A DNA stretch of 64,000 nt from Smittia aterrima (taxonomy: Eukaryota; Arthropoda; Insecta; Diptera; Chironomidae), in assembly GCA_033063855.1 (NCBI GenBank), contig CP093830.1, positions 15,562,854 through 15,626,853 of the forward strand, read 5' to 3'. Of the stretch, positions 27,090-38,500 are shown piece by piece. How positions within the stretch are numbered: position 1 is the first letter of the stretch; the number at the start of each line of letters is the position of its first letter. Under the pieces are notes generated by a model that was not told where the DNA came from, searched no databases, and saw nothing but the letters and a program-made list of their open reading frames with translations. A program made the translations under genes and the position numbers.

Positions 27090-29139
27090 ATTTATAAATT
27101 AAACTTTTGTTGATTTGATTTATTCGATTCTTCATTTTAACGAGCTTTTCGTAGCAAGCAAACTGAAATCATTCCATTTTCTTTATCTTCCATTAGTCGA
27201 TTTCCACTTGTGAGCAGTCAGCTTTAATTGAAGCTTGTTGCTTAAGCTAATATTAATTCTGATTACGACTCACTTAAAGCTCTGCATGAACGATGGATTC
27301 AATGTACGCTCGACTGCTATTCATTTCGTCAGGAGAAATCAAGCTTACCTCTACAAAGTAACAGAGTGTGGTGGAAATTCTTTTTTAAATTTCACGACTT
27401 TGAGCATTTTAATTGAGTTTATAGTTTCGTCCATCGTAATTATGAATGAATATTCAAATAAAATAGAAAAACTTTTCATAATAAATTTCTTAATTGTTAT
27501 ATTTAATTTTCTACAGACTTCGGTGAAGAGAGTTTTAAACGTCTGGTGCTTCAAATTTAATTGAGTTAACGATAATGTTGTTCAGTTTTACCAACAAGCG
27601 TGATTTGTTTTCGATGTTAATGGAAAGGAGTCAACGGGAAAGAGTTGAGTAAACATTACCTCAAGCTTCTCGTGTTGATTTTCAATTACGGCAACGACAG
27701 ACGCTCTGTTCATTCATCATTTAAAGTAAGAAGATGAAGACGGAAAGATCAAGAAAGTAAAGTAAGAGAAGAAAACAAAGCGGCGGCGAGCATAGCGAAT
27801 TTAATTGCCAAGTTAATCGAATCTTTCATGCTACTCCGGGGCTGGTTGAGTTCAGGTAGCTGCTCGTTGGCATTGAAATCATTCACTTGCCTGCTGTTTT
27901 TTACCTTAACCATGCGTCTCATTGACAAAGAAAAAACGCATGCACAGGTTTTTGCCGTTGACTTAATAAATTATCGACAAACCGTTTGTCACAAACGGTT
28001 TTTTTTCTGTCCATTGCTTGTTTGCAGAATTATATGCAGTCAAAGAAAAAAAGCTTCAGCAGGTTTAGCAACGTGTTTGCCTTTTATAGTGTGACATGTT
28101 GTCTCTACACTTGACACTGATGTAAACTCGCTAAGAAAATGAATTGCATGAAGAGATTAGAAAAGTTTGAGGAAACTCGAGAGGAAAATTCCAAGAAAAA
28201 CTTGTTACATTGATATATTACAAAAGCTCAAGAAAAGTTTTTGGTTTTAAGCTTCGAACCAGAAAATTGACAAGAAGAACTAAAGTTCGAGAAAGTCACA
28301 CCATGATAAGCTAAAAAGTAAGACGTGTCCCACGACGATTATCTATATTACAAGCAAACTCTGAGCAGAAAAATGATTAAAAGTGACATCGAGTTATGAT
28401 AACTTTTTCTGTTTCAGAAGATTCATCCATTCAAATTCAACTTTCCCGACACTTTACAACAGTTGCTGGGGCTTACTAGAGTAATTATGATGGCAAAAAT
28501 GAATTAATTCTCGGATTACTTAAGCGTCAAAGTGCCAAAAACAGTTTCGTGTCCTTATTTTTGTGGCACCTCCGGCCGCGAGCGATATCGACTTAAAGCA
28601 ACAAGCGAATAAATTCTCGGAATCAGTTCACGGATCAAAATCATGTTTTCGTGATTTATAATTGTTTTGACTTGTAAATCTGCTGTTGAAGTCTCGCAGC
28701 AAAAAGGCTAATTCGGCTTAATACTGAAATTAATAACAAGCAATAATTAATAGCACACACCTTGCTGAGATTGCTGGGGAAGTTTTGGTTACAACTGCCG
28801 CCTTCGTCAGACGTTCGAGATTTAAGATAAATCCCGAACAATGAAAAGTATGAGACAAAGCTGCGAAAATAATTTAAAGGCTGGCTAAGCACCAGATATC
28901 TGATATGTTCATTAAAATTGACTTTCGTCGCATGAAGCTTGCCTAGGATAGCTCAATCATTCCACCAGCTTAACTGATTTAAGCGATTGTGTCTCTCGTT
29001 TGAGAGAGCGAACTGACAGAATAATTGTAAACGTTCTGCCTCCTATCGACAGACAGTTCAGTTCGCCGCAGGCAATGAAACTCACATTAGCATTTCATTT
29101 TTTTATATTTTACGAAACGAAGTTCCAATCTCACTCGGT
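27090..29139. other. Intergenic stretch downstream of SLC5
   Basis: No supported gene. It contains a perfect 23-bp palindrome at 27979-28001 (AAACCGTTTGT, C, ACAAACGGTTT) followed by a T run. It looks like a hairpin-plus-U-tract, but in a nuclear genome this is not evidence of a terminator. Rest unremarkable. Confidence 0.6.
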
Positions 29140-29414
29140 TGCTTATAAACTTTTTTTTTTTTTTTTTTTATTTCAAATAGCTAAGGAGATTATAATAAAT
29201 GAATTTACTTTAATTTACATTGCAGCTAAAATTTTTATTTTTTTCGCTGATTGTTGCTCCTTCAAGGCCCTCCCGCGTCGTATCTAAACATTGCGGGTTC
29301 CGGCAGCTATTCGGAAAACGTTTCCACTTTTGGTGTGTCGTTTTCCTAAATTTCTTGACCTATTCCAGGTCTGGGCCTCTTTGTTGGCGTCCCATACCAT
29401 TTGTCTCTTCTTGT

Positions 29415-29486
29415 GGCTTCTTTTAGGCGTCCAAATCCTTGTCTATCCTGGATTTTAATCCTCGGCTTGGCTTCTTTTAGGCGTCC
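29415..29486. repeat. Short direct repeats inside the retroposed insertion
   Basis: The 18-mer GGCTTCTTTTAGGCGTCC occurs exactly at 29415-29432 and 29469-29486, in a local tandem of about 54 bp. It is translated in neither strand as a known domain. Confidence 0.8.
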
Positions 29487-29624
29487 GTCTCCTTGTTGCC
29501 TTTCCTCCTTGGCCTCTTGCGTGCAGTGTCGTTGCGAGTTTCTGAGTGAAAGAATGGTCAAAAACTCTCACTTCAAAGAGGATGGATATATCGTGCAACT
29601 CTTTGAAATTTTCTCATTTGTGTG

Positions 29625-30020
29625 TTTGCCCGGTCATTCTTCATTGTTGTTGTCCTTATCTACAATTCCTTTTGTCTCTCTTTCTTATCATCGCACTTAG
29701 TCGAGCGTTCCATCGAGTTGATCTCGTCGATGCAATGTTCAAGTCGGCAGACGATGATGATTCTGAGTTACTGGCTTGTGAATCACTGTATTCTTCAATT
29801 CACGGAATCACTATGATGCAGCCTCGAAACAGCACCATCAATGAACTTTCTGAATTTACTTGTCTATTCAGTTGACATCGGGTTTTGGGTCTTAAGTCGG
29901 TAAATCTTCGAAGCTGAATTCACATAAAAAAAAAATAAAAAATAAAAGTTTGTTTGCCCGGTCATTCTTCATTGTTGTTGTCCTTGTCTACAATTCCTTT
30001 GTCTCTCTTATCGTCGCACT
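29625..30020. repeat. Direct repeat pair of about 70 bp
   Basis: 29625-29696 and 29953-30020 are near-identical, starting TTTGCCCGGTCATTCTTCAT and differing by a few substitutions and small gaps. Between them lies unique sequence. They may be remnants of an internal duplication in the element. Confidence 0.85.
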
Positions 30021-30746
30021 CTTCTCATCATCGGGTCTTAAGAAGTTGGTGGCATTCTTCGCGGGATTGCAGACTAAATTGCGGTGACAACACTAATTTT
30101 AAATTGACGTCCATTTACTTGTACAGTTTAAAAGTTTGCTTGTGTAGTTCTTAATTAATAAGAGCCAGTTTCATTCAGTTTCCATTGTTTTGAATCAGTC
30201 CGCCTTATGCCAATGCCCAATGATTTCAATATTCAGTCTTCTTTGTTGTCATATGCTAGTTGCCTCTGCTTTCTCTCATCTGTTGTTGGTGGCTTGATTA
30301 ACTGTATTTGATAACTGTGCTTAATGGCAAACACTCCCACAGTGTGGCACAACCATCCTAACCTTCTAACCTTGTAACTTCCGGTTCCGGTTTTCCACCT
30401 TCGCTGTCGTGGGTTCAACGTTTAGATGAATGGCTTAGCTGCTTTGCCTTGGTTGTCGACTGTTTGAGTCCAATAGAAACTTATACGGTAACTAGCTCCG
30501 AGCCCATGCCTTAATGCCAAAAGTTTCAATTTTTCTTGCGCGTTGTCTCGAGAACTTTCACGTTTTCTTCCTCGAATTTAAGAATTTCGATTAAACTCCA
30601 CTGTGTGCATCTGTCCAGGGGTCTTGTTGATGTAATGAATAACTTTTGTTGGTTGAAACAGGCCTTAATCAGTGATTATTTAATTAATTTAATTTTTTCA
30701 CTTTCGTCCGATGCCATAGTTGCAGGCCCTCTGCTTATAAACTTTT

Positions 30747-32184
30747 ATGTATAAACTTTTCGGCAAACAGAAAATATTTTTCAGTGCAAGCAAAATCAAT
30801 TTTATTGTTCCGAGTCAATTGATTTGAGCTTCATTGATATTCATCTAAGCCCATGGAGTTTATGGAGCTATTAAGTTGCTCAGATAAAATTGATTCGAAC
30901 GACAATTCTGAACAAAATTATGGAAATGATGCGTTGATCTGTTTACCACCAACGATAAACGTTCAATTATTCCACATGAAGGCTTATTTGCTATCATCAT
31001 CGTTTTCGTTTATATTTTCGAAAAAGGAAACAAATTTTGCGTCGCAATTATTGTTCTGATTTGAACTAATTGAGAGTATTATTTGAACTCTTTAATATAA
31101 GTTCGTCTTGTTAGCATGTTTTATTAAATCAATTAACTTGAAAATCATTTCATCCAACTCGTCATAGACTTGATCATGTTTTTAGTTGGAGCCATCGAAG
31201 TTCACTTGCAAATCTTGATCTTTGATTGGAAAACTTTTCACACTGTTTTTGAAACAATCTCCAATCCAACAACCAAAATTAGAGTTCATATTGTTCAATT
31301 TGATAGCTTCGCCAAGATTTATTTCTTTCTTAAAGTTAATTAATATCCAAGTCTTTTGTAATCAATTTGGATGTTCAGCTTCAAGAATAATAAAATATCC
31401 AGTTTTTATATATTAAATTTGAAGATTACAAATAGAATTTTCACGGTTCTGTTCACGTTTCAACAGCCAACCCTCAACAAATTGGCTCTACAATCCAAGA
31501 CTCTTCAAGCTGCATTCAAATACTTTGAAGACTGAAATCGCCAGAAATTTGGATTTTATTTTTTGTTATAACACAGAGAACTTACAGCAAGAGAAGTGAC
31601 AAAACTTATCTGCAAATTATGAAACAAAGTCTTCAGTGTTCGGCTCATGTTTCTACATCCAACGCTTAGGCTACTCGTGTAACGGTCAATTGACTTGATA
31701 CCTCAAAATTTTCCGAACAAACCCAAAAGACTGCAGACCACACTCGCAAATTTTCCTGTCCTAAAAAAATAAATTACATTGTTTAAAGAAAAAATATTTT
31801 CAAAGCTCACAACAGCACACTCAACAAAAGTTACTTTCAAAATTATCAGCAAAGCGAAAAAAGTTTCAATCTTGACAGTGCAAAGTGAAATGAGCTTTTG
31901 AGCAATCGCTGATATCAGAAATAATTCATTTAAGCGATTTGATTGCTTCAGTTATATTCTTTCTTTTTCAAGCTGGGCTCATTAAAATTATCGCCATAAA
32001 ATCAATAGATCTAATCGCTAAATTGATCTTGTTATGTATCGAAATAGTTTTGGGATTAGTGCTAACACTTTAGTTCAGCAGTTAGCTCACAAGACTGAGT
32101 GCTGATTTAAAATTGTAATTGCTGGAACAAACTCTTTGAATCTTTTAAGCTTAAAATATTTTAGCACAGCGGGCACTTTAACCT
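30747..32184. other. Spacer between the two mobile insertions
   Basis: AT-rich sequence with no supported coding region, RNA gene or repeat. Confidence 0.55.
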
Positions 32185-32200
32185 GTCAAATGTGGGATTG

Positions 32201-32351
32201 GGTACCAGCCTGGGAAATACCAGCCTGGGAATTTGGCTCAAATTTGAGCCATTTGCTCAAATTTAGCTCAAATTAGCTCAAATTTAGCTCAAAACTGGCT
32301 CAATTTAGCTCAATTTAGCTCAAATTTAGCTCAAATTCCCAGGCTGGTACC
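32201..32351. repeat. Left arm of the foldback-like element
   Basis: Begins and ends with GGTACC in inverted context (GGTACCAGCCTGGGAA at left, TTCCCAGGCTGGTACC at right). It is filled with tandem units of the form (T)TTAGCTCAAA. The arm could form its own stem. Confidence 0.85.
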
Positions 32352-33740
32352 TTTTATTTTGAGCCAAGTTTGAGCTAAATTTGAGCAAAAAACCAAAAAC
32401 TGGAAATGAAAATATTTAGTTAGTTAGCTTAAAACAGGTTGCAGAATATTAATGGGGTTTCATATTCTATCATGGGGATCGCTGAAAACGTTCAGTGGAA
32501 CAGTTGACTTTTAACGAAAACATTTTAATAAAAACCGGAAAATAGGTGCTACATAAGCTTGCTTCAGCTCAAAACATCCAGCAACCCAAGCTACACCTCG
32601 GAAAAGTGGAGTACGAACTATTTGTGCGCTCCAACAAACAAAAAAGTGAAAATAATAAATCCTAACCTTGAGGGCACACTTTCTCGAAACTTCAAGTGAA
32701 TTTACCCGAAGCTTCTAAGCAACACATCAAACATCTTGTGTCAACTCTGCTTCTTTAACAGTGAACATCAAGTAAGACCCATCGTGACAACATCTGAAGG
32801 AAACTTTAGGGTGAAAACTCTAGAATGAGATCCCTGATTATCTATTCTCTGTATCAGTAATCCCGTAAGGGATCTACAGCGATAAAACAAACTCTTATCA
32901 GCTAATCCTTTTCCGAGTCTGTCTCCAGTTGTGAATCACTGGTTTATTGACTCCTAAAATCATTAACTGACTGTAAAAGAAAGAGAAGGATATTCATATC
33001 TGCTGGTCGTTACCGTACTGAAAAGTGCCAGTAATCAAGCTATTCTCGCTGGAAAGCGAAATAGTTGACAAAACAACAGGTTCAAGCTACTCTGGAAGGC
33101 TTTTAATAGCCCTACATACAACAGCGTTGAACCACATCAACTATTTAACATCAGTAGGAACATCTTGAGGAAATCACTGCCTTCAACAATTTCCGTTAAT
33201 TTGAAACTAGAAAGCGAGGACACCATCGATAGCAAAGACAACAACAAAGACGCGTTCAGAATTTAACTAATTTCAACCTTCAACTCAAAACTTCCGTTGG
33301 ATTTGAAAGCGAGGACACAAATGGAAGCGAAGACGCACATCTACGACGGCTTCAGGAAGACTTAAAAAATTTCTTCACTTCACAGAGCTTGAGTTTTCAA
33401 TCGAAAAACTAAATTTAAAGTTTCTTCATTCAACAAGTACACAAGTACCGCGATATGGGAACCGCGACTAAACCATCATAGCGCCAAGCACACTTTCGAA
33501 TCGGGCTCGAACAACGAAGCATGATCAACGGACAGTCCAAACAGCGTCCAAAGGTGTTAGCGCTTGTCTCAGTCGATAGACTGAAACCAAGAAGCGAGCC
33601 CTTATTGGCAGCTATTTTTCCATCTCTTCTGGCGACAGAAGAGACTTTTAGAAAATTGCAGTTCAAGCTGGAAGCTGAACTGTAAGAAATTTTAATCCAT
33701 ATCTGTATGTCCAATATTAAATTGATGAATTCTGTCAACC

Positions 33741-34200
33741 AGCCGCTAACTGGAACTCATCATGAGTGAGTGCACTATTGATCCAATGTACACACTCATC
33801 ATCAAGTTCCTAATGCCTGCTACTGTCTATCAATTAAGTAAATGTGCGAATGATTTGTAGCTGTCTAATAACTATAAGGACCCGAGATGATGGATCCCTC
33901 ATTCTGAATTTTTGCAAATCCTAGCCGCTAACTGGAACTCATCATGAGTGAGTGCATTATAGAACCAATGTACACACTCATCATCAAGCTCCTGATGCCT
34001 GCTACAGATATTGGCTATCATCAAGGACCCGAGAACCGAGATGATGGATTCACTATTTTGAATTTCTGTAAATCCTAGCTGCTAACTCATCATGAGTGAG
34101 TGCATTATTGATCAAATGTACACACTCATCATCAAGTTACAAATGCCTGCTACTGTTCATCAAATAAGTAAATGTGCGAATAATTTGTAATCTGTCTCAT
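33741..34200. repeat. Three diverged tandem repeats inside the foldback-like element
   Basis: Units starting near 33741, 33923 and 34077 share AACTCATCATGAGTGAGTGC followed by TGTACACACTCATCATCAAG and related downstream text. Spacing is about 182 and 154 bp. Each unit also contains an internal inverted match (ACTCATCATGAGTGAGT). Confidence 0.85.
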
Positions 34201-34504
34201 CAAAATCTTAAGTTAACATTGGAAAACTCGCTGCTTTGAACTCATCATCAAATCATATGGGAAATCTTTGCTGAAAAACTGCAAATTCTTCTGTAATATT
34301 TCAAATTTATCAGCATGGCACCGATCAACTGAATTCAACTAGTCTTAAGTTTCTGCAATCAATTTTACTCAATTCTGTCTCATCAAATCTTCAAGCAACG
34401 GAATCAACAACATCTGTTCACAAGGCCTCGCCAAATAGCTGACTCACACTAAACAGCTTAAATACCAAAATGCATCAGCCTGTGAACTGCTCATTAGCAA
34501 TTGT

Positions 34505-34740
34505 GAAATGGCCAGTCCCCCAACCACAATGGTGAATTGGGGGACATCCCTGTCCATATCCTATCTCCTTTTTCCTTCCCTTCCAATTCCCGAAGGGCGC
34601 TCACTCCTGTAGTGAGAGCCTAGGGACGGCATGCAGAAAACCTCCATGCCGTAGGCACAGGAGGTTAGGCAGGTCCTCTACGAGGTCCAAGGCCCCACCA
34701 AGAGTGGGGTCAATGTCGAAGAATCCAATCCAATCCAATA
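34505..34740 (+). mobile_element. Retroelement-like 3' tail nested in the foldback-like element
   Basis: This block is GC-rich compared with its surroundings, has several short stem-loops (CACTCCTGTAGTGAG; CATGC...GCATGG type pairs) and ends in tandem AATCC units (atccaatccaatccaata). Such a structured non-coding block ending in a short tandem repeat resembles the 3' end of a non-LTR retrotransposon, as I recall for the LOA/R1 groups. No reverse-transcriptase coding sequence is attached. Confidence 0.4.
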
Positions 34741-34875
34741 TTCTATCATACTCGCAGAATTCTATTGGAATTCTATTTGAATTCTACTTGCATAGAATTC
34801 TAATAGAACAAACAATTCTACTAGAATTTTGATAGAATTCAATAGAATTTAGTAGAATTCTACTTTATAAAAAAT
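34741..34875. repeat. Cluster of GAATTCTA-type palindromic repeats
   Basis: Roughly ten copies of (T)AGAATTCTA and close variants in both orientations lie within 135 bp, immediately after the AATCC tail. The cluster is self-complementary. It may be a small palindromic element inserted here. Confidence 0.7.
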
Positions 34876-35293
34876 AGAATTTCCAAAACATTTTTACTCA
34901 ACTCAAAACATTATTTTAGATAAAGCGTTATAGTTTCGATATAATTTAAGGGTTTAGACCCCCGCGTCAGCCCTAGTTATGCTGACTTGACGCATGTTTT
35001 TAAACAACCAAGCTGTGCATGCGCAGCATGCTCAGCTTAACACCCCATTCTCAGATTTATTTCTTAAACTAATGTTTAACGCCTTCATCTTATAGTAAAC
35101 ATCTTTCGGAATAGATTTTAACACTTTTAAATCAATAAAATAAAACTGTTTACCAAGCCAGTGTTAAAAGTTAGGTCTCACGCGTATTTGACTAAATCTG
35201 GTAAAGTTTTCTCAGTGATGTCAATTTATTTTGAGTGAAATTTAGCTCAATATTTGACTCAAAATTTAGCTCAAAATTTAGCTCAAAATTAAA

Positions 35294-35497
35294 GGTACCA
35301 GCCAGGGAAATTTAGCTCAAAATTTAGTTCAAATTTTAGCTCAAGTTTGGCTCAAAATTTGATACAATTTTTTTTTTGCTCAAAATTGTATCAAATTTGT
35401 ATCAAATTTAGCTCAATTGAGCTGTTAGCTCAAATTTTGCTCAAAATTGGCTCAATTGAGGCCAAATTCCCAGGCTGGTATTTCCCAGGCTGGTACC
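35294..35497. repeat. Right arm of the foldback-like element
   Basis: Bounded by GGTACC in inverted context and filled with TTTAGCTCAAA-type and ATCAAATTTGT-type units. Its outer 40 bp are the inverted complement of the left end of the element. Confidence 0.85.
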
Positions 35498-35513
35498 CGG
35501 ACTCGTCAAATGT

Positions 35514-38500
35514 ATTAAATTTCATTATGTTAATTGCATTCTGTTCTTTCGACTTCGCCTTTTCAATGATTTCTTTGAATCACGAATCTTATTACATTCT
35601 TCACACGCTGTTCAGTCGAATACCCGGATGAGATTTTTCAATTAATAGCGAAGTCAAATTATGTCGGGTCTTGATGTTTCCTAACAAATATGCAGGATGA
35701 CGTTCATCGTCAATTACGTCACGTCAATGTAAATTGACAGAATGAAAAGCCCAAGCCTGTAACTGTCAAAATGTGTAACAAACCTTCCTAATTCAATATC
35801 ATTACGTAATTTACGATCGATCCCATCAGGTGACGGCGGCCGAGGCTTGCAAGGCAAATGAGAAATTTATTGTTATCACTGATTTGTTTTCCACAATGGC
35901 TTAATGCTCAAGAGCGATATGTGCGCGCAATAAATTTCTCTCTTAAGTAATATGATTTTTTATGTGCCAGTTTGAATAATGTAATAGTTTCGAGTGTCTT
36001 ATGTTTCAAATGGAAAACTCGTGTTGTTCTGCATTAAATTCCCACGGATTATCGAATAGTTGGAACAAATAATGTCGAAGAAAGTTTATCTATCGATTAG
36101 TTTATTTCTCCGAGCCAAAAATTCGACATTCAAACTAAACTGTAAACACCTGAGCCTGTGCTGGAATCGTTCGTGTGTCTCCGGCCGCCTTAAGCCCACG
36201 CTGTTCAGAGTATTCTTGACATTCGTTTGTTAAAATCGCGTTCAAAATGCTGCAAACAGAAAAAGCAGCAGTTCAACATGTACTTGCACAACACATTATA
36301 AATCAAATGACTTAGCATGATCACTATTAGCATTTATTTGCCTGCGCTGTTGTCGATGAAGCGAGTGAGCAAAGCAAAGCGAGAAAGAACCACGTCAATG
36401 CAAGACATAGAGAAATACAATTATGAGAGCCGCAATCATTGTGATTGAATAAATGTTCAATTGCTGATGGTGCGAGCTTTGATTATCTTTAACAATTGAT
36501 TGTAAACGCGATTCCAGCAGAATTAAATTTTATTATGAGCGCAGAACAATGAACGTCGCCAGAAGATTTGCCAACCAACTGCTTGCAAAACTATTTCTCT
36601 TTTTTACAAGAATGCCGAATGAATTTGTATAATTTTGTGTCGCAGAAGGCAAAGGAGGAAGAAAAGCGATTTTTGCATGGAAAAACAAGTTGCAACTAGC
36701 TCGGCTGACGTTTTCACGAACTGCTACACTTTAAGCTTAAAACAAACTGAAAAATTACGGAATATTTTCTTTGTAAACTACCACTATTAATAAACTATGC
36801 AAGAGATAAAGTCGAGGCGGAATGTTTTCTGTTGCACAAAAAAATAAATATCGAGCTTGTTTCTAATGAAGTTTTAATAATTTTTTAAACTGAAACCGTA
36901 CGCCAAGATCAATATTAATCGAGATAATGAGAAGTTCAGCATTGAAACGCTCGAGGATTTGTGGCGAGTTGTCCGTATAATCAACAGCGTATGTGCTTTT
37001 GTTATTTCCGATCCCTTCACATTCCAACGAGTGTAAGCGTTGAGAGCCCGCACCAGAACTAAAAGAGTTCAGTTGATTCTCCTTCCTCTTTTTTCACACC
37101 CAACCTTATGCTGACGACTGCGTTAACCTAATTAGCTCGTAAAAAAATTACGGTCATGATATTTGAGCAAATGATTTAATAATCAATGAACATACATGGG
37201 CTATAGACAATGGGTAGATAATTTAAGAACACACGCCAAGCGAAGTGCTGTACCGCTTATTCATAAAGGAAAAGGTTTGGGAATCATTCAGAAGTGACGT
37301 GACATTTTTGATTTATTCAAGTGAGAATGACACTGAAGACTTTTTGTAAAAGTTTTTTTTGTAAAATTTCAATCAGAAGTCACGTATCGTTGACGAGGTT
37401 CGTTTGTATTTTGACGGCCTGATCGAAACGATCAATGAATTGTAACGCACAAGAGAGTGACGAAAGTGATTGATGTACCCTCGTCAAGCTTTTCAATTTT
37501 TCACTCTAAAATCCCACACGCCCGATTGAACATTTCTTTTTTACTCTCTCTCTCTCTCTTCTTAAAGTTTTCAATTTCGCTCAAGTAATTCATTGCAGTA
37601 ATTTGCAAAATTGTTATGTAACGGCAGTTTAGGGAATGCTCCATTTTCTCTCGTCCAAGTTAAACTTTGAAAGGCATTCAAGTTGTATTAATTGTCGTGC
37701 AATTAAGAATTGTAATTGGGTGCAGCAGCGTTGAAAAGAATTTCTTTCTCAGTGATTTCAGGTTCGCCCCCATATCTTGAGTAGGGTCAATGACACATTG
37801 TAAAGTTGATAATAGAAAATTTTTGTCTTCTTATAACAACACACTTGCAAATTTCATTTCAAATGTTTAATGAAACATAACAATCCAAAAATAATTTTGA
37901 AAACCGATTTTTTGTAACAAAATTTTTCGGTTTTTAGCTTTGCGGGTCTTAATTGAAGGAAAAAGCTTTAATTGGATCGCCGATGGTAATTTGCCCATTA
38001 GTTGCGGCTGATTTTTTTCGTTGTCAAAGCCGACGAGGTGTTGCAACGATAGTTTCATTCACTCGGACTTGCAATCATTGTATGTTGAAATGTGTTGAAC
38101 TTGTGCTCGCAGGTTTATTATCTCTCCGTCCATGAACACTTTGGACTGTTTTCGTTATTGTGCATTCAAAGTTTAAAATGCAGCACAGCAGGAACGTTCT
38201 TAATTAAACAACAATAGCTAGCAAATCGACTGAACCAATGCTCAGACGCTTACGTGTTTCACAATCCTTTTTTTTTGTTTTGTTTAAAACTGTTTCTGGT
38301 TCGCATTCCTTTGAATTTACGGGCAATGAGCGTGACCTTCACGAATTCTTTGCATTTCGTTCCAATTCGTAATTACTAACTTTTTATTGAGTAAACTCGA
38401 AAGAATTCTGCAAAGACCAGCGTTTTACTTAAATCATCACTACACGAGCTGCAATCGCTTTTCAAGCGAACGAGACGACGGCACATGCAGTAAAGAGGAA

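Larger units (their letters stand above)
29140..30746 (-). mobile_element. Probable retroposed insertion, minus orientation, flanked by a 14-15 bp repeat
   Basis: The sequence TGCTTATAAACTTTT occurs at 29140-29154 and again at 30732-30746. The left copy runs straight into about 19 T (29151-29169), the form expected for a poly(A)-tailed copy inserted on the minus strand with a target-site duplication. The enclosed 1.57 kb is slightly richer in GC than its surroundings and carries no recognisable reverse transcriptase or transposase. It could be a 5'-truncated LINE, a long SINE or a retrocopy of a non-coding RNA. The right flank contains a second TATAAACTTTT just after the repeat, so the duplication length is uncertain. 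It also contains the internal repeats listed separately. Confidence 0.5.
32185..35513. mobile_element. Foldback-like non-autonomous DNA transposon with 9-bp target duplication
   Basis: GTCAAATGT is found at both borders (32185-32193 and 35505-35513). Between them lies a 3311-bp element (32194-35504). Its ends are inverted repeats: after six or so variable bases both read GGGTACCAGCCTGGGAAATA, continuing to GAATTTGG. Each end continues into an array of diverged AGCTCAAATTT-type units in direct and inverted order, as in foldback elements. Each arm is itself bounded by inverted GGTACC copies (32201-32351 and 35294-35497). There is no transposase ORF, so the element would need to be mobilised in trans. 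A 9-bp duplication fits foldback or Mutator-like elements; the superfamily is inference. The interior holds further repeats and a retroelement-like tail, listed separately. Confidence 0.8.

Noticed and set aside
29401..29875. Overlapping ORFs of 99 and 109 codons in the retroposed insertion
   Set aside because: Low-complexity, built from short direct repeats, with non-ATG or poorly placed starts and no known domain.
33430..33738. 102-codon minus-strand ORF inside the foldback-like element
   Set aside because: No transposase motif or known domain; starts beside the repeat block. Too weak to call a gene.
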